Positions 30,601 through 40,831 of a DNA stretch of 64,000 bases are shown here, piece after piece. The notes beneath the pieces are model-generated. The model saw only the letters and a program-made list of their open reading frames with translations, did no database searches and had not been told where the DNA came from. The DNA lies in contig NZ_CAJFCI010000056.1 of NCBI RefSeq assembly GCF_904061905.1, positions 1 through 64,000 on the forward strand, written 5' to 3'. Position numbers and translations under genes: made by a program. This DNA is from Zestomonas carbonaria (GTDB lineage: Bacteria; Pseudomonadota; Gammaproteobacteria; Pseudomonadales; Pseudomonadaceae). Position 1 is the first letter of the stretch. Each line of letters opens with the position of its first letter.

Positions 30601-32571
30601 ATGGCCGGCCTGATCCCGCAATCCTTCATCGATGACCTGCTCAACCGCACCGACATCGTCGACGTGGTGAGTTCGCGCGTCCAGTTGAAGAAGACCGGCA
30701 AGAACTACAGCGCCTGCTGCCCGTTCCACAAGGAGAAGACCCCCTCCTTCACCGTCAGCCCGGACAAGCAGTTCTACTACTGCTTCGGCTGCGGTGCCGG
30801 CGGCAACGCCCTGGGCTTCGTCATGGACCACGACAACCTGGACTTCCCCCAGGCCGTCGAGGAACTGGCCAAGGCCGCCGGCATGGACGTGCCGCGCGAA
30901 GAAGGCAAGCGAGGCAACACGCCGCGACAGCCGACCGATTCGCCGCTCTACCCGCTGCTGACCGCCGCCGCCGACTTCTACCGCCAGGCCCTGAAGAGCC
31001 ACCCGACCCGCAAGGCCGCGGTGGACTACCTGAAAGGCCGCGGCCTGACCGGCGAGATCGCCCGCGACTTCGGCCTCGGCTTCGCGCCGCCGGGCTGGGA
31101 CAACCTGCTCAAGCACCTGGGCGGCGACAGCCTGCAGCAGAAGGTGATGATCGACGCCGGCCTGCTGATCGAGAACGCGGAAACCGGCAAGCGCTACGAC
31201 CGCTTCCGCGACCGGGTGATGTTCCCGATCCGCGATAGCCGCGGGCGGATCATCGCCTTCGGTGGCCGGGTACTGGGCGACGACAAGCCGAAATACCTGA
31301 ACTCGCCGGAAACCCCGGTATTCCACAAGGGCCAGGAGCTCTACGGCCTGTTCGAGGCACGCAAGCACAACCGCAATCTCGACGAGATCATGGTGGTCGA
31401 AGGCTACATGGACGTCATCGCCCTCGCCCAGCAGGGCCTGCGCAACGCCGTCGCAACCCTCGGCACCGCCACCAGCGAGGAACACGTCAAGCGCCTGTTC
31501 CGCATCGTGCCCAGCATCCTGTTCTGCTTCGACGGCGACCAGGCCGGACGCAACGCCGCCTGGCGCGCCCTGGAATCCACCCTGCCGAGCCTGCAGGACG
31601 GCCGCCGCGCGCGCTTCCTGTTCCTGCCCGATGGCGAAGACCCGGATACGTTGGTGCGCAGCGAAGGCACCGACGCGTTCCGCGCCCGCATCAACCAGCA
31701 TGCCCAACCGCTGGCCGACTACTTCTTCCAGCACCTGATGGAGGAAGCCGACCCGCGCTCGCTGGAGGGCAAGGCGCATCTGGTCACCCTGGCCGCGCCG
31801 CTGCTCGACAAGATCCCCGGCGCCAACCTGCGCACGCTGATGCGCCAGCGCCTCGGCGAAATCACCGGCCTCAACGGCGAAGCGCTCGGCCAACTGGCGC
31901 AGAACGCGCCGTCGCCCGCGCCGACCAGCGAGCCGCCCGTCGGCTCCTACGACTACTACGATGCCCAGCCGGATTACGGCGATATCGCCGACTACTCCCA
32001 GCACATCGAGCCGCCCGCCGAAGCCTACGAAACGAAGAAGACCTGGCAGAAAGGCGACGGCAAAGGCTGGAAGAAAGATGGCAAATGGAAGAAGGGTGAT
32101 CGCGACGCCACGCCGCGCAAACCACGCGAACCGATCAAGGTCGAATCGCCGACCCTGACCGCGCTGCGCACCCTGCTGCATCATCCGAAACTCGCCCACA
32201 AGGTCGAGGATGTCAGCCATTTCGCCGGCGAAGACGACACGTATGCACAATTACTGGTCGCCCTGCTCGGCGCCCTGCAGAAAAATCCGAAACTGCGCTC
32301 CCTGCAGTTGATCGCCCGCTGGCACGGCACCGAACAGGGCCGTCTGCTCAAGGCGCTGGCGGAGAAAGAATGGCTTATCAGCGCCGACAACCTTGAACAA
32401 CAGTTTTTCGACACTATAACTAGTCTTGCCGCCCGCCAACGCGAGCGCAGCCTGGAGCAATTGCTCCGCAAAGCGCGTAACAGCGAGTTGAGCGCAGAGG
32501 AAAAATCCGAGCTGCGCGACCTCCTCAGCCGCAACGCTTCCACCATCACGCCGAGCCCAACTGGCGCGTGA
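30601..32571 (+). CDS. dnaG: DNA primase
   Basis: 656 residues. CHC2 zinc-binding domain (CCPFHKEKTPSF...YYCFGCGAGG, residues about 39-65), RNA-polymerase/TOPRIM core (VVEGYMDVIAL and FCFDGDQAGRNAAW), then a low-complexity linker near residues 440-500 and the C-terminal DnaB-binding helicase-interaction domain. The linker is longer and more charged (KKTWQKGDGKGWKK) than in enteric primases but this is usual in Pseudomonas. No Shine-Dalgarno is obvious at the ATG, in keeping with low expression of dnaG in this operon. Confidence 0.96.
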   Translation: MAGLIPQSFIDDLLNRTDIVDVVSSRVQLKKTGKNYSACCPFHKEKTPSFTVSPDKQFYYCFGCGAGGNALGFVMDHDNLDFPQAVEELAKAAGMDVPREEGKRGNTPRQPTDSPLYPLLTAAADFYRQALKSHPTRKAAVDYLKGRGLTGEIARDFGLGFAPPGWDNLLKHLGGDSLQQKVMIDAGLLIENAETGKRYDRFRDRVMFPIRDSRGRIIAFGGRVLGDDKPKYLNSPETPVFHKGQELYGLFEARKHNRNLDEIMVVEGYMDVIALAQQGLRNAVATLGTATSEEHVKRLFRIVPSILFCFDGDQAGRNAAWRALESTLPSLQDGRRARFLFLPDGEDPDTLVRSEGTDAFRARINQHAQPLADYFFQHLMEEADPRSLEGKAHLVTLAAPLLDKIPGANLRTLMRQRLGEITGLNGEALGQLAQNAPSPAPTSEPPVGSYDYYDAQPDYGDIADYSQHIEPPAEAYETKKTWQKGDGKGWKKDGKWKKGDRDATPRKPREPIKVESPTLTALRTLLHHPKLAHKVEDVSHFAGEDDTYAQLLVALLGALQKNPKLRSLQLIARWHGTEQGRLLKALAEKEWLISADNLEQQFFDTITSLAARQRERSLEQLLRKARNSELSAEEKSELRDLLSRNASTITPSPTGA

Positions 32572-32585
32572 CGCCTGTGCTCGGC

Positions 32586-32591
32586 TATAAT
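32586..32591 (+). promoter_or_regulatory. -10 element upstream of rpoD
   Basis: Perfect TATAAT in the 67-base dnaG-rpoD gap, 48 bases before the rpoD start. An internal promoter for rpoD at this position fits known operon structure. The -35 is unclear. Confidence 0.5.
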
Positions 32592-32638
32592 GGTCAGCTT
32601 GTTTTCAGCCCGCCTAGACCTTCAATGGATAGGGTGTT

Positions 32639-34492
<1,854 letters not shown>

Positions 34493-34498
34493 CACCAG

Positions 34499-34523
34499 AA
34501 CCCCCGGCCCTGCCGGGGGTTTT
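34499..34523 (+). terminator. rpoD terminator
   Basis: AACCCCCGGC-CCT-GCCGGGGGTTTT stem-loop, six bases after the rpoD stop. Confidence 0.9.
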
Positions 34524-34629
34524 GCTTTGGGCTTCGCTCTCCTTTCGAGCCAGGCTTGGCGATTGCTTTCCGGCCCACCCTCTCCACGACTACACTTTGC
34601 CATCAGAGACCGCGTGGGGATGGGCCAAT

Positions 34630-37600
34630 ATGCCGAGACTGCCGGCCATACTGCTGTTGTGCCTGGCGCTTCTTGCCACGCCATGCATGGCCCTGACGCT
34701 CAGCCAGGAGGAGCGCGACTGGCTCGCCGAGCATCGCCAATTGCGCCTGGGCATCGACGCGTCCTGGCCCCCCTTCGAGTTTCGCGACGAAGAGAACCGC
34801 TACCAGGGCCTGGCCGCCGACTACGTCAAGCTGATCGAACAGCGCCTCGGCATCCAGTTGCAGCCGATCGAGCCGAGCAGTTGGAGCGAAGTGCTGGCCC
34901 AGGCCAAGGCCGGTGACCTGGACCTGCTGCCGGGCATCATGTCGACGCCGGAACGCCAGTCCTACCTGCGCTTCACCCGCCCCTACCTCGACTTCCCGGT
35001 CGTCATCCTCGCCCGCCAGGGCGGTCCGCAGCCTCGCGCCCTGAAAGACCTCTACGGCCTGAAGATCGCCGTCGTGCAGGACTACGCCCCGCACGAACTG
35101 CTGCGCAGCCAGCACCCCGACCTCAACCTGCTGCCCCTGCCAAGCGTCAACGCCGCCCTGCAGGCCCTGGCGACCGAGCAGGCCGACGCCTTCGTCAGCG
35201 ACCTCGCCTCCAGCGTCTGGAGCCTGCGCCAGCTCAAGCTGGAAGGGCTCTACATCAGCGGCGAGACTCCCTATCGCTATCAACTGGCGATGGCCGCGCC
35301 GCCCCGGCAGGCAGTGTTCATCGGCATCCTCGACAAACTGTTCTCCGACCTCAGCGCCGCGGAAATCGCCGCGCTGCAGGAGCCCTGGGTCGGCGCAGAA
35401 CTCGACCAGCGCCAGGCATGGCGAGACGCGCTGCTCTACGGCCTGCCGATACTGCTCGTGGTGCTGGCCGTGCTGGCCATGATCCTGCGCATCAATCGCC
35501 GCCTGAGCAGCGAGATCAGCCGCCGCTCGGAACTCGAACAGGAACTGCGCAGCAGCGAGCAGCACTATCGCGGCCTGGTCGAAAGCCTGTCGGCGGTGGC
35601 CTGGGAAATGCGCCTGTCCGACTACTGCTTCACCTACGTCTCGCCGCACGCCGAGAAACTGCTCGGCTATCCGCTGGCCGACTGGCTGCAACCCGGCTTC
35701 TGGCAACGCACCCTGTACCCCGACGACGCCGCCCAGGCCATCGAGTACTGCACCAGCGAAAGCGCCGCCGGCCGCGACCACACCCTCGAATACCGCATGC
35801 TCACCGCCGACGGCCGGATCGTCTGGCTGCGCGACATCGTCACCCTGATCGACCATGCCGGCGGCCTGTTGATGCGCGGCCTGCTGATCGACATCACCGA
35901 AACCAAGCAGATCGAGCGCGCCCTGCGCCTGTCCGAGCAACAGTTCTCCTCGGTGTTCCACCATTCGCCGGACATCCAGGTCATCGCCCGCCGCGAAGAT
36001 GGCCGCCTGCTCAAGGTCAACCGCACCTTCGAGCAGCAACTGGGCATCAGCGCCGCCGAAGCGATCGGCAAGACCTCCAGCGAGCTGGGCATCTGGGCCA
36101 TTCCCGACATTGCCCCGGCACTGCTCGACAGCATGCAGAAGCAGAACCTGCACAACCTGGAAATGCCCTTCCGCCGCCGTAACGGCGAGCTGTTCACCGG
36201 GCTGATCTCTTCCCAGCGCATCCAGCTCGACACCACGCCGGCCCTGGTGGTCGCGGTGCGCGACATCGAACAGCTCAAGGAAGCCCAGGAACAGTTGCAG
36301 GTCTCCGAAGAGAAGTTCGCCCGCGCCTTCCACGCCTCGCCGGACGGCATGCTGATCACCCGGCTGCGCGACGGCCTGCTGATCGACGTCAACGAAGGCT
36401 TCTCGCGCATCACCGGCTACGGTGCCAACGAAACGCGGGAACACTCGACCCTGCAACTCGGCATCTGGACCAACCCGGACGACCGTCAACGCATGATCGA
36501 GCAACTGCTGCACGAAGGCAGCGTGCGCGACTTCATCGCTCCGATCCGCACCCGCGACGGCCAGCTCCGGCTTTGCGAACTGTCGGTGCAGAACCTCGTC
36601 ATCAGCGACGAACCCTGCATGCTGACCATCGCCCGCGACATCACCGAGCGCCAACTGATGCAGGAAAAGCTGCGCCAGGCCGCGACCGTGTTCGAAAGCA
36701 CCGCCGAAGGCGTGATGATCACCGACACCCAGCAACACATCACCGCCGTCAACCGCGCCTTCAGCGAAATCACCGGCTACAGCGAAGCGGAAGCACTCGG
36801 CCAGTCCCCCCGCCTGCTCGCCTCGGGCCAGCACGACAGCGCCTTCTACGCCGCCATGTGGCACCAGTTGACGGCCCAGGGCCACTGGCAAGGCGAAATC
36901 TGGAACCGCCGCAAGAGCGGCGAGCTCTACCCGGAATGGCTGACCATCAGCGCCGTGCACGACACCAACGGAGACATTACCCACTTCGTCGGTGTATTCG
37001 CCGACATCTCCGTCCTCAAGCATGCCCAGGCCCGCCTCGACTACCAGGCCCACCACGACCCGCTCACCGGGCTGCCCAACCGGATGCTGTTCGAGAGCCG
37101 GCTGCTCGCCGCGCTGCACGACGCGCAGACCGACGGCCGCCAGGGCGCCGTGCTGTTTCTCGACCTGGACCGCTTCAAGCACATCAACGACAGCCTCGGC
37201 CACCCGGTCGGCGACCTGCTGCTGAAAAGCATCGCCCTGCGCCTGCGCGAGCAACTGCGCGACATCGACACCGTGGCCCGCCTGGGCGGCGACGAATTCA
37301 TCATCCTGCTCCCCGGCCTGCACCAGCCGGAAGACGCCGCGTCGGTCGCCAACAAGCTGCTGAGCTGCTTCAGCGCCCCCTTCCCGGCCGAAGACCACGA
37401 ATTCTTCATCAGCGCCAGCATCGGCATCAGCCTGTTCCCCCGGGACGGCCAGGACGTCGCCACCCTGGTCAAGAACGCCGACGCCGCCATGTACCGCGCC
37501 AAGTCCAAGGGCCGCAACCGCGTCGAACTCTACACCCGCGACCTGACCTTCCAGGCCACCGAGCGCATGGCCCTCGAACACGAACTGCGCCGCGCCCTGG

Positions 37601-38364
37601 AACGCGAGGAATTCAGCCTCCACTACCAGCCCAAGATCTGCCTCGCCAACCGCCAACTGACCGGCGCCGAGGCGCTGATCCGCTGGAGGCACCCGGTACT
37701 CGGCGAAATCCCGCCCGACCGCTTCATCCCGCTGGCCGAGGAAAGCGGTCTGATCCTGCCCATCGGCGACTGGGTGCTACGGGAAGCCTGCCGGCAGATG
37801 AGCCACTGGCACAGCCAGCACGCGCCGTTCGGCTCGCTGTCGGTCAACCTCGCCGGCGCCCAGTTGCGCCAGCCACAACTCGCCCGACGCATCGCCGACC
37901 TGCTGGACGACTTCGCCCTGCCCGCCGAACTGCTGCAACTGGAAATCACCGAAGGCTTCATCATGACCCAGACCGAGGAAGCCCTGGCCATCCTCCACGA
38001 ACTCAAGGCCCTCAAGCTGGAACTGGCGATCGACGACTTCGGCACCGGCTACTCCTCCCTCAGCTACCTCAAGCGCCTGCCGCTGGACGCCCTGAAGATC
38101 GACAAATCCTTCGTCAGCGGCCTCCCCGAAGACCCCCACGACGTTGCCATCACCCGCGCCATCATCGCCCTGGCGAGCAGCATGCAATTGACGGTGATCG
38201 CCGAAGGCGTGGAAACCGAGGCCCAGGAAACCTTCCTCGCCCACGAAGGCTGCGAGCAGATTCAGGGCTTCGTGGTCAGCCAACCCCTGCCCGCCGACAC
38301 TTTCGCCAGCCACTTCCTGATCCCCCGCCACACGATTGGCGCCGCCGACAAGGCGCCGGTATAA
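34630..38364 (+). CDS. SBP-PAS-GGDEF-EAL membrane protein (PA0575/RmcA-like)
   Basis: 1,244 residues. Signal peptide (PAILLLCLALLATPCMA), periplasmic SBP_bac_3 sensor (about 25-255), one membrane helix (about 270-290), several PAS domains, GGDEF motif intact at 886-890 (LGGDEFIIL) and EAL domain starting E1014 (EALIRWRHP) with DDFGTGYSS and KIDKSFV. Length and order match PA0575, known in P. aeruginosa as RmcA, a redox-responsive c-di-GMP phosphodiesterase. ATG 34630 is chosen because the signal peptide begins there; the 141 bases upstream include the rpoD terminator. The tRNA promoter overlaps its stop codon. Confidence 0.9.
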   Translation: MPRLPAILLLCLALLATPCMALTLSQEERDWLAEHRQLRLGIDASWPPFEFRDEENRYQGLAADYVKLIEQRLGIQLQPIEPSSWSEVLAQAKAGDLDLLPGIMSTPERQSYLRFTRPYLDFPVVILARQGGPQPRALKDLYGLKIAVVQDYAPHELLRSQHPDLNLLPLPSVNAALQALATEQADAFVSDLASSVWSLRQLKLEGLYISGETPYRYQLAMAAPPRQAVFIGILDKLFSDLSAAEIAALQEPWVGAELDQRQAWRDALLYGLPILLVVLAVLAMILRINRRLSSEISRRSELEQELRSSEQHYRGLVESLSAVAWEMRLSDYCFTYVSPHAEKLLGYPLADWLQPGFWQRTLYPDDAAQAIEYCTSESAAGRDHTLEYRMLTADGRIVWLRDIVTLIDHAGGLLMRGLLIDITETKQIERALRLSEQQFSSVFHHSPDIQVIARREDGRLLKVNRTFEQQLGISAAEAIGKTSSELGIWAIPDIAPALLDSMQKQNLHNLEMPFRRRNGELFTGLISSQRIQLDTTPALVVAVRDIEQLKEAQEQLQVSEEKFARAFHASPDGMLITRLRDGLLIDVNEGFSRITGYGANETREHSTLQLGIWTNPDDRQRMIEQLLHEGSVRDFIAPIRTRDGQLRLCELSVQNLVISDEPCMLTIARDITERQLMQEKLRQAATVFESTAEGVMITDTQQHITAVNRAFSEITGYSEAEALGQSPRLLASGQHDSAFYAAMWHQLTAQGHWQGEIWNRRKSGELYPEWLTISAVHDTNGDITHFVGVFADISVLKHAQARLDYQAHHDPLTGLPNRMLFESRLLAALHDAQTDGRQGAVLFLDLDRFKHINDSLGHPVGDLLLKSIALRLREQLRDIDTVARLGGDEFIILLPGLHQPEDAASVANKLLSCFSAPFPAEDHEFFISASIGISLFPRDGQDVATLVKNADAAMYRAKSKGRNRVELYTRDLTFQATERMALEHELRRALEREEFSLHYQPKICLANRQLTGAEALIRWRHPVLGEIPPDRFIPLAEESGLILPIGDWVLREACRQMSHWHSQHAPFGSLSVNLAGAQLRQPQLARRIADLLDDFALPAELLQLEITEGFIMTQTEEALAILHELKALKLELAIDDFGTGYSSLSYLKRLPLDALKIDKSFVSGLPEDPHDVAITRAIIALASSMQLTVIAEGVETEAQETFLAHEGCEQIQGFVVSQPLPADTFASHFLIPRHTIGAADKAPV

Positions 38365-38365
38365 T
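38336..38365 (+). promoter_or_regulatory. tRNA promoter
   Basis: TTGGCG, 18 bases, TATAAT, ending 16 bases before the tRNA. The -10 overlaps the stop codon of the preceding gene. A GC-rich discriminator (CCGCCGC) follows, usual for stable RNA genes. Confidence 0.7.
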
Positions 38366-38381
38366 CCGCCGCTCCTTCTGA

Positions 38382-38458
38382 GGGCCTATAGCTCAGTTGG
38401 TTAGAGCAGAGGACTCATAATCCTTTGGTCCACGGTTCGAGTCCGTGTGGGCCCACCA
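38382..38458 (+). tRNA. tRNA with CAT anticodon (tRNA-Met or tRNA-Ile2)
   Basis: 77 bases with encoded CCA. Acceptor stem GGGCCTA/TGGGCCC, D-arm GCTC..GAGC, anticodon stem GAGGA/TCCTT with loop CTCATAA, T-arm CACGG-TTCGAGT-CCGTG. CAT anticodons are shared by elongator tRNA-Met and by tRNA-Ile2, whose C34 is lysidinylated; the TTGGTC variable region resembles E. coli ileX. At this locus PAO1 annotates tRNA-Met (PA0574.1). It is the integration target of the island: its 3' half from base 32 on is repeated at 63405. Confidence 0.95.
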
Positions 38459-38473
38459 CCTTCAAAGCCGCGC
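38413..38473 (+). repeat. attL: 61-bp direct repeat, tRNA copy
   Basis: Identical to 63405-63465. Begins ACTCATAATCC in the anticodon loop and ends AAAGCCGCGC in the terminator stem downstream of the tRNA, so integration restores a complete tRNA. Confidence 0.93.
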
Positions 38474-38488
38474 ACTGCGCGGCTTTTT
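38464..38488 (+). terminator. tRNA terminator
   Basis: AAAGCCGCGC-ACT-GCGCGGCTTTTT. At the right end of the island the left arm is kept but the right arm differs (GAAGCGAGGCTTTT), giving a weaker version of the same hairpin. Confidence 0.85.
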
Positions 38489-38531
38489 CATATCCGCAGC
38501 AAAAGCAGCTAGACCAGTCCTATAGTCCAAA

Positions 38532-38560
38532 GGTACAAATTCAGTACAGTGCCGGTACAG
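38532..38560 (+). repeat. GGTACA repeat cluster, left end (arm-type sites)
   Basis: GGTACAAATTCAGTACAG followed by TGCCGGTACAG. A near copy lies at 63255-63284 inside the other end. Three TACA-containing units in each copy suggest binding sites for the integrase arm domain or an excisionase. Confidence 0.55.
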
Positions 38561-38585
38561 CGGCACGCCTTCGGAGCAAAGAAAA

Positions 38586-39500
38586 ATGGCCACCATCGTC
38601 AAAACGGAAGCAGGCACATGGAAGGCTCTGGTACGCAAAACCGGCTGGCCGACCAACACCAAAACCTTCCGCACCAAGCGTGATGCCGAAGACTGGGCAC
38701 GCCGCACCGAAGACGAAATGGTCAGGGGCGTGTACATCCAGCGCAGCGGCTCCGAACGCATGACCTTGGAAATGGCGCTGAAGCGCTACCTCAGCGAAAT
38801 CAGCCCCACCAAGAAGCCGACCACCCAGCGTGCCGAAGCCACCAAAGCCCAGCAACTGATCAGCCACCTGGGCAAATACTCCATGGCCGCCCTCTCCGCT
38901 GAAATCATCGCCGGCTACCGCGACACCCGCCTGGCCTCGATCACCAATCGCGGCAAGCCCACCAGCAACAACACCGTGCGCCTGGAGCTGGCCCTGCTCA
39001 GCCACCTGTTCACCGTGGCGATTCAGGAGTGGGGCCTGGGTCTGAGCTTCAACCCGGTACTGAACATCCGTAAACCCAGCCCCGGCGAAGGCCGTGACCG
39101 GCGCTTGTCTGCAGAAGAAGAACGCCGCCTGCTGACCGCCGTGAACAATCACAGCAACCCCATGCTCGGCTGGATCGTCCGCATCGCCCTGGAAACCGGC
39201 ATGCGCTCATCCGAGATCACATCCCTGCGCAGGCATCAGGTCGATATGAAAAAGCGCGTGGTGCGCCTTTCTGACACCAAGAACGACAGCGCACGTACCG
39301 TCCCACTCAGCAAATGGGCCACAGAAACCTTCCAGGCTGCGCTTAACAATCCAGTACGACCGATTGACTGCGACCTAGTGTTCTTTGGTGAACCGGGCAA
39401 AAACGGCAAGCGGAGCCCCTACGCCTTCACGAAGACCTGGGGTTTGCTGAAAACAAAACTCGGCATGCCTGATCTGCGCTTCCACGATCTGCGACACGAA
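38586..39500 (+). pseudogene. Island tyrosine integrase, 5' part (interrupted)
   Basis: Codes for 305 residues of a phage-type integrase: N-terminal arm-binding part (KTGWPTNTKTFRTKRDAEDW), SAM-like core-binding domain (LEMALKRYLSEISPTKK), and catalytic residues Arg (LETGMRSSEI), Lys (DTKNDSARTVPLS) and His-x-x-Arg (FHDLRHE). After HE the frame runs into unrelated sequence and stops at 39590. The missing SGHKS box and tyrosine are found 10.6 kb away at 50106-50261. Joined, the protein is 354 residues, a normal integrase length. Confidence 0.92.
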
Positions 39501-39755
39501 TTCTCCCAACATTGCAAATGTTTCGCAAAACACAGCTATTACCCTATAAGGGTCGAGCCTGACCGCATCGGCCTCATGCGTTGCGCATAAGGGGAGCTCG
39601 CAGAATTCGGAGAATTCATGCGCTACGGTTTTCGCGAACTGCGGTGGGCAGGTTTTCCAATGACTTAGTACATGGCCCCCCCTGCACGGCTTCGTACACC
39701 TTGTGGACGCTCCGCGTTAACGTGACCTTGGGGTCCACGTCTGGCGCAGCACTTT

Positions 39756-40343
39756 TCAGTTGAAGCCGAGAAGTCGGCGCAACCAGGATCGTTTCGTGGG
39801 CGAATGAGGCACTGATATAAAACCGATCGGGATCTCGCACCTCCTTGACCGTCCAGACCGATCGACCACTACTGCCGATGTTGCCCCTAGCGGGACTTCA
39901 ATGGCGATACGACATACGGCAGGGCTCGCCGGGAAATTTTCAGTGAGAAGCCGTACGTCAGTATGACCGTGTTGCGGGAGCCAGCTGACTGAAAGCATTA
40001 CTGGCAGAGGCGAGTCTTTGCTGAAATATTCGAGTTCAAGAAGGGAGCCGGATGTCACCCGAGTCGGCCTGCATGAGATCAGACGCGGGCGCGATTCATC
40101 CTTTGCCCGCGCTACATCTACGGCAAGCCCGCACTCCTCACACCGCAGCTCGCCGTCAACGAGTTCATAGTAATGACGAGCCTGACAGAAAGGGCAGTCA
40201 TCCCAAGGGCCGGCGGTATTCATCCCCCTCTGAGCCATGTCCGCATGTGAAGCCCCGCATTCGGAGCAATAGGCGCTAGAGTTTTGCCAAACCGTGACCG
40301 TTCTTTTGCCGCAGTTGGCGCAGTGAGAGAGGTGCGTTTGCAT
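39756..40343 (-). CDS. Double zinc-ribbon protein of unknown function
   Basis: 195 residues. Four Cys-x2-Cys pairs in the first 75 residues (CANCG, CSECG, CPFCQ, CEECG) make two zinc ribbons; the remaining 120 residues look like a beta-rich domain (LLELEYFSKDSPLPVMLSVSW), followed by a basic tail (TKRSWLRRLLGF). Not a family I recognise. It lies near the left end of the nested element, oriented away from the ATPase-nuclease pair. Could bind nucleic acid or be an accessory of the cargo. Confidence 0.6.
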   Translation of the reverse strand: MQTHLSHCANCGKRTVTVWQNSSAYCSECGASHADMAQRGMNTAGPWDDCPFCQARHYYELVDGELRCEECGLAVDVARAKDESRPRLISCRPTRVTSGSLLELEYFSKDSPLPVMLSVSWLPQHGHTDVRLLTENFPASPAVCRIAIEVPLGATSAVVVDRSGRSRRCEIPIGFISVPHSPTKRSWLRRLLGFN

Positions 40344-40482
40344 GGTGTGAATTGGGGAGCCTTAACCTTCTGACATAAGCGGCGGCCGGTGCTGGATGAC
40401 GCCTGCGGTCGCCTGTCTGCTTGCTGGAAGCGTTGGGTTCCGAGGTGCCACTGCCCAATACAGCGCATCGTTTGGGTCACCT

Positions 40483-40710
40483 CTAATCGATTAACGCATC
40501 GAGACTGCGCTTCGCTTCAGCTACTGCGGCAGCATGAGCTTCTTCAGGCGATTGGTATACGCCAGGTAATGTGCCTTGACAGACTGCGCGGTACGAGTTG
40601 TTCGGCTCGATGCGCCATGTAGAGTACGAGGCAACCCACGGGCCAGCCGTGGGACCTGAGGCGTGCGGAAATATTGTGTGACCGCGGTGGTCATCCGGGA
40701 TTTGAGTCAC
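40483..40710 (-). CDS. Small hypothetical protein
   Basis: 75 residues from a GTG at 40710 that is preceded by a very strong ribosome site (AAAGGAGGGCAGT). The frame extends 14 codons further up to an ATG with no such site. Sequence TQIPDDHRGHTIFPHA...WVASYSTWRIEP...YQSPEEAHAAAVAEAKRSLD has the look of a compact alpha/beta domain with a C-terminal helix. Function unknown. Divergent from the ATPase gene with 121 bases between. Confidence 0.55.
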   Translation of the reverse strand: MTQIPDDHRGHTIFPHASGPTAGPWVASYSTWRIEPNNSYRAVCQGTLPGVYQSPEEAHAAAVAEAKRSLDALID

Positions 40711-40831
40711 ACTGCCCTCCTTTTGAAGTCGCGAGTGACCAGCACCCGACAATCTTGTGTTACCAGTCTAAAATCTAGCTGAACCCCTAGGAAAAACCAT
40801 CTAAACCTGCCCCCACTTCACGAGGCCTGAT

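Noticed and set aside
34603..37692. 1,029-codon minus-strand frame over the GGDEF/EAL gene
   Set aside because: Shadow frame caused by codon bias of the real gene, low-complexity composition.
39616..39840. 74-codon minus-strand frame near the left end of the nested element
   Set aside because: It overlaps the 3' end of the zinc-ribbon gene in another frame and has no ribosome site or motif.
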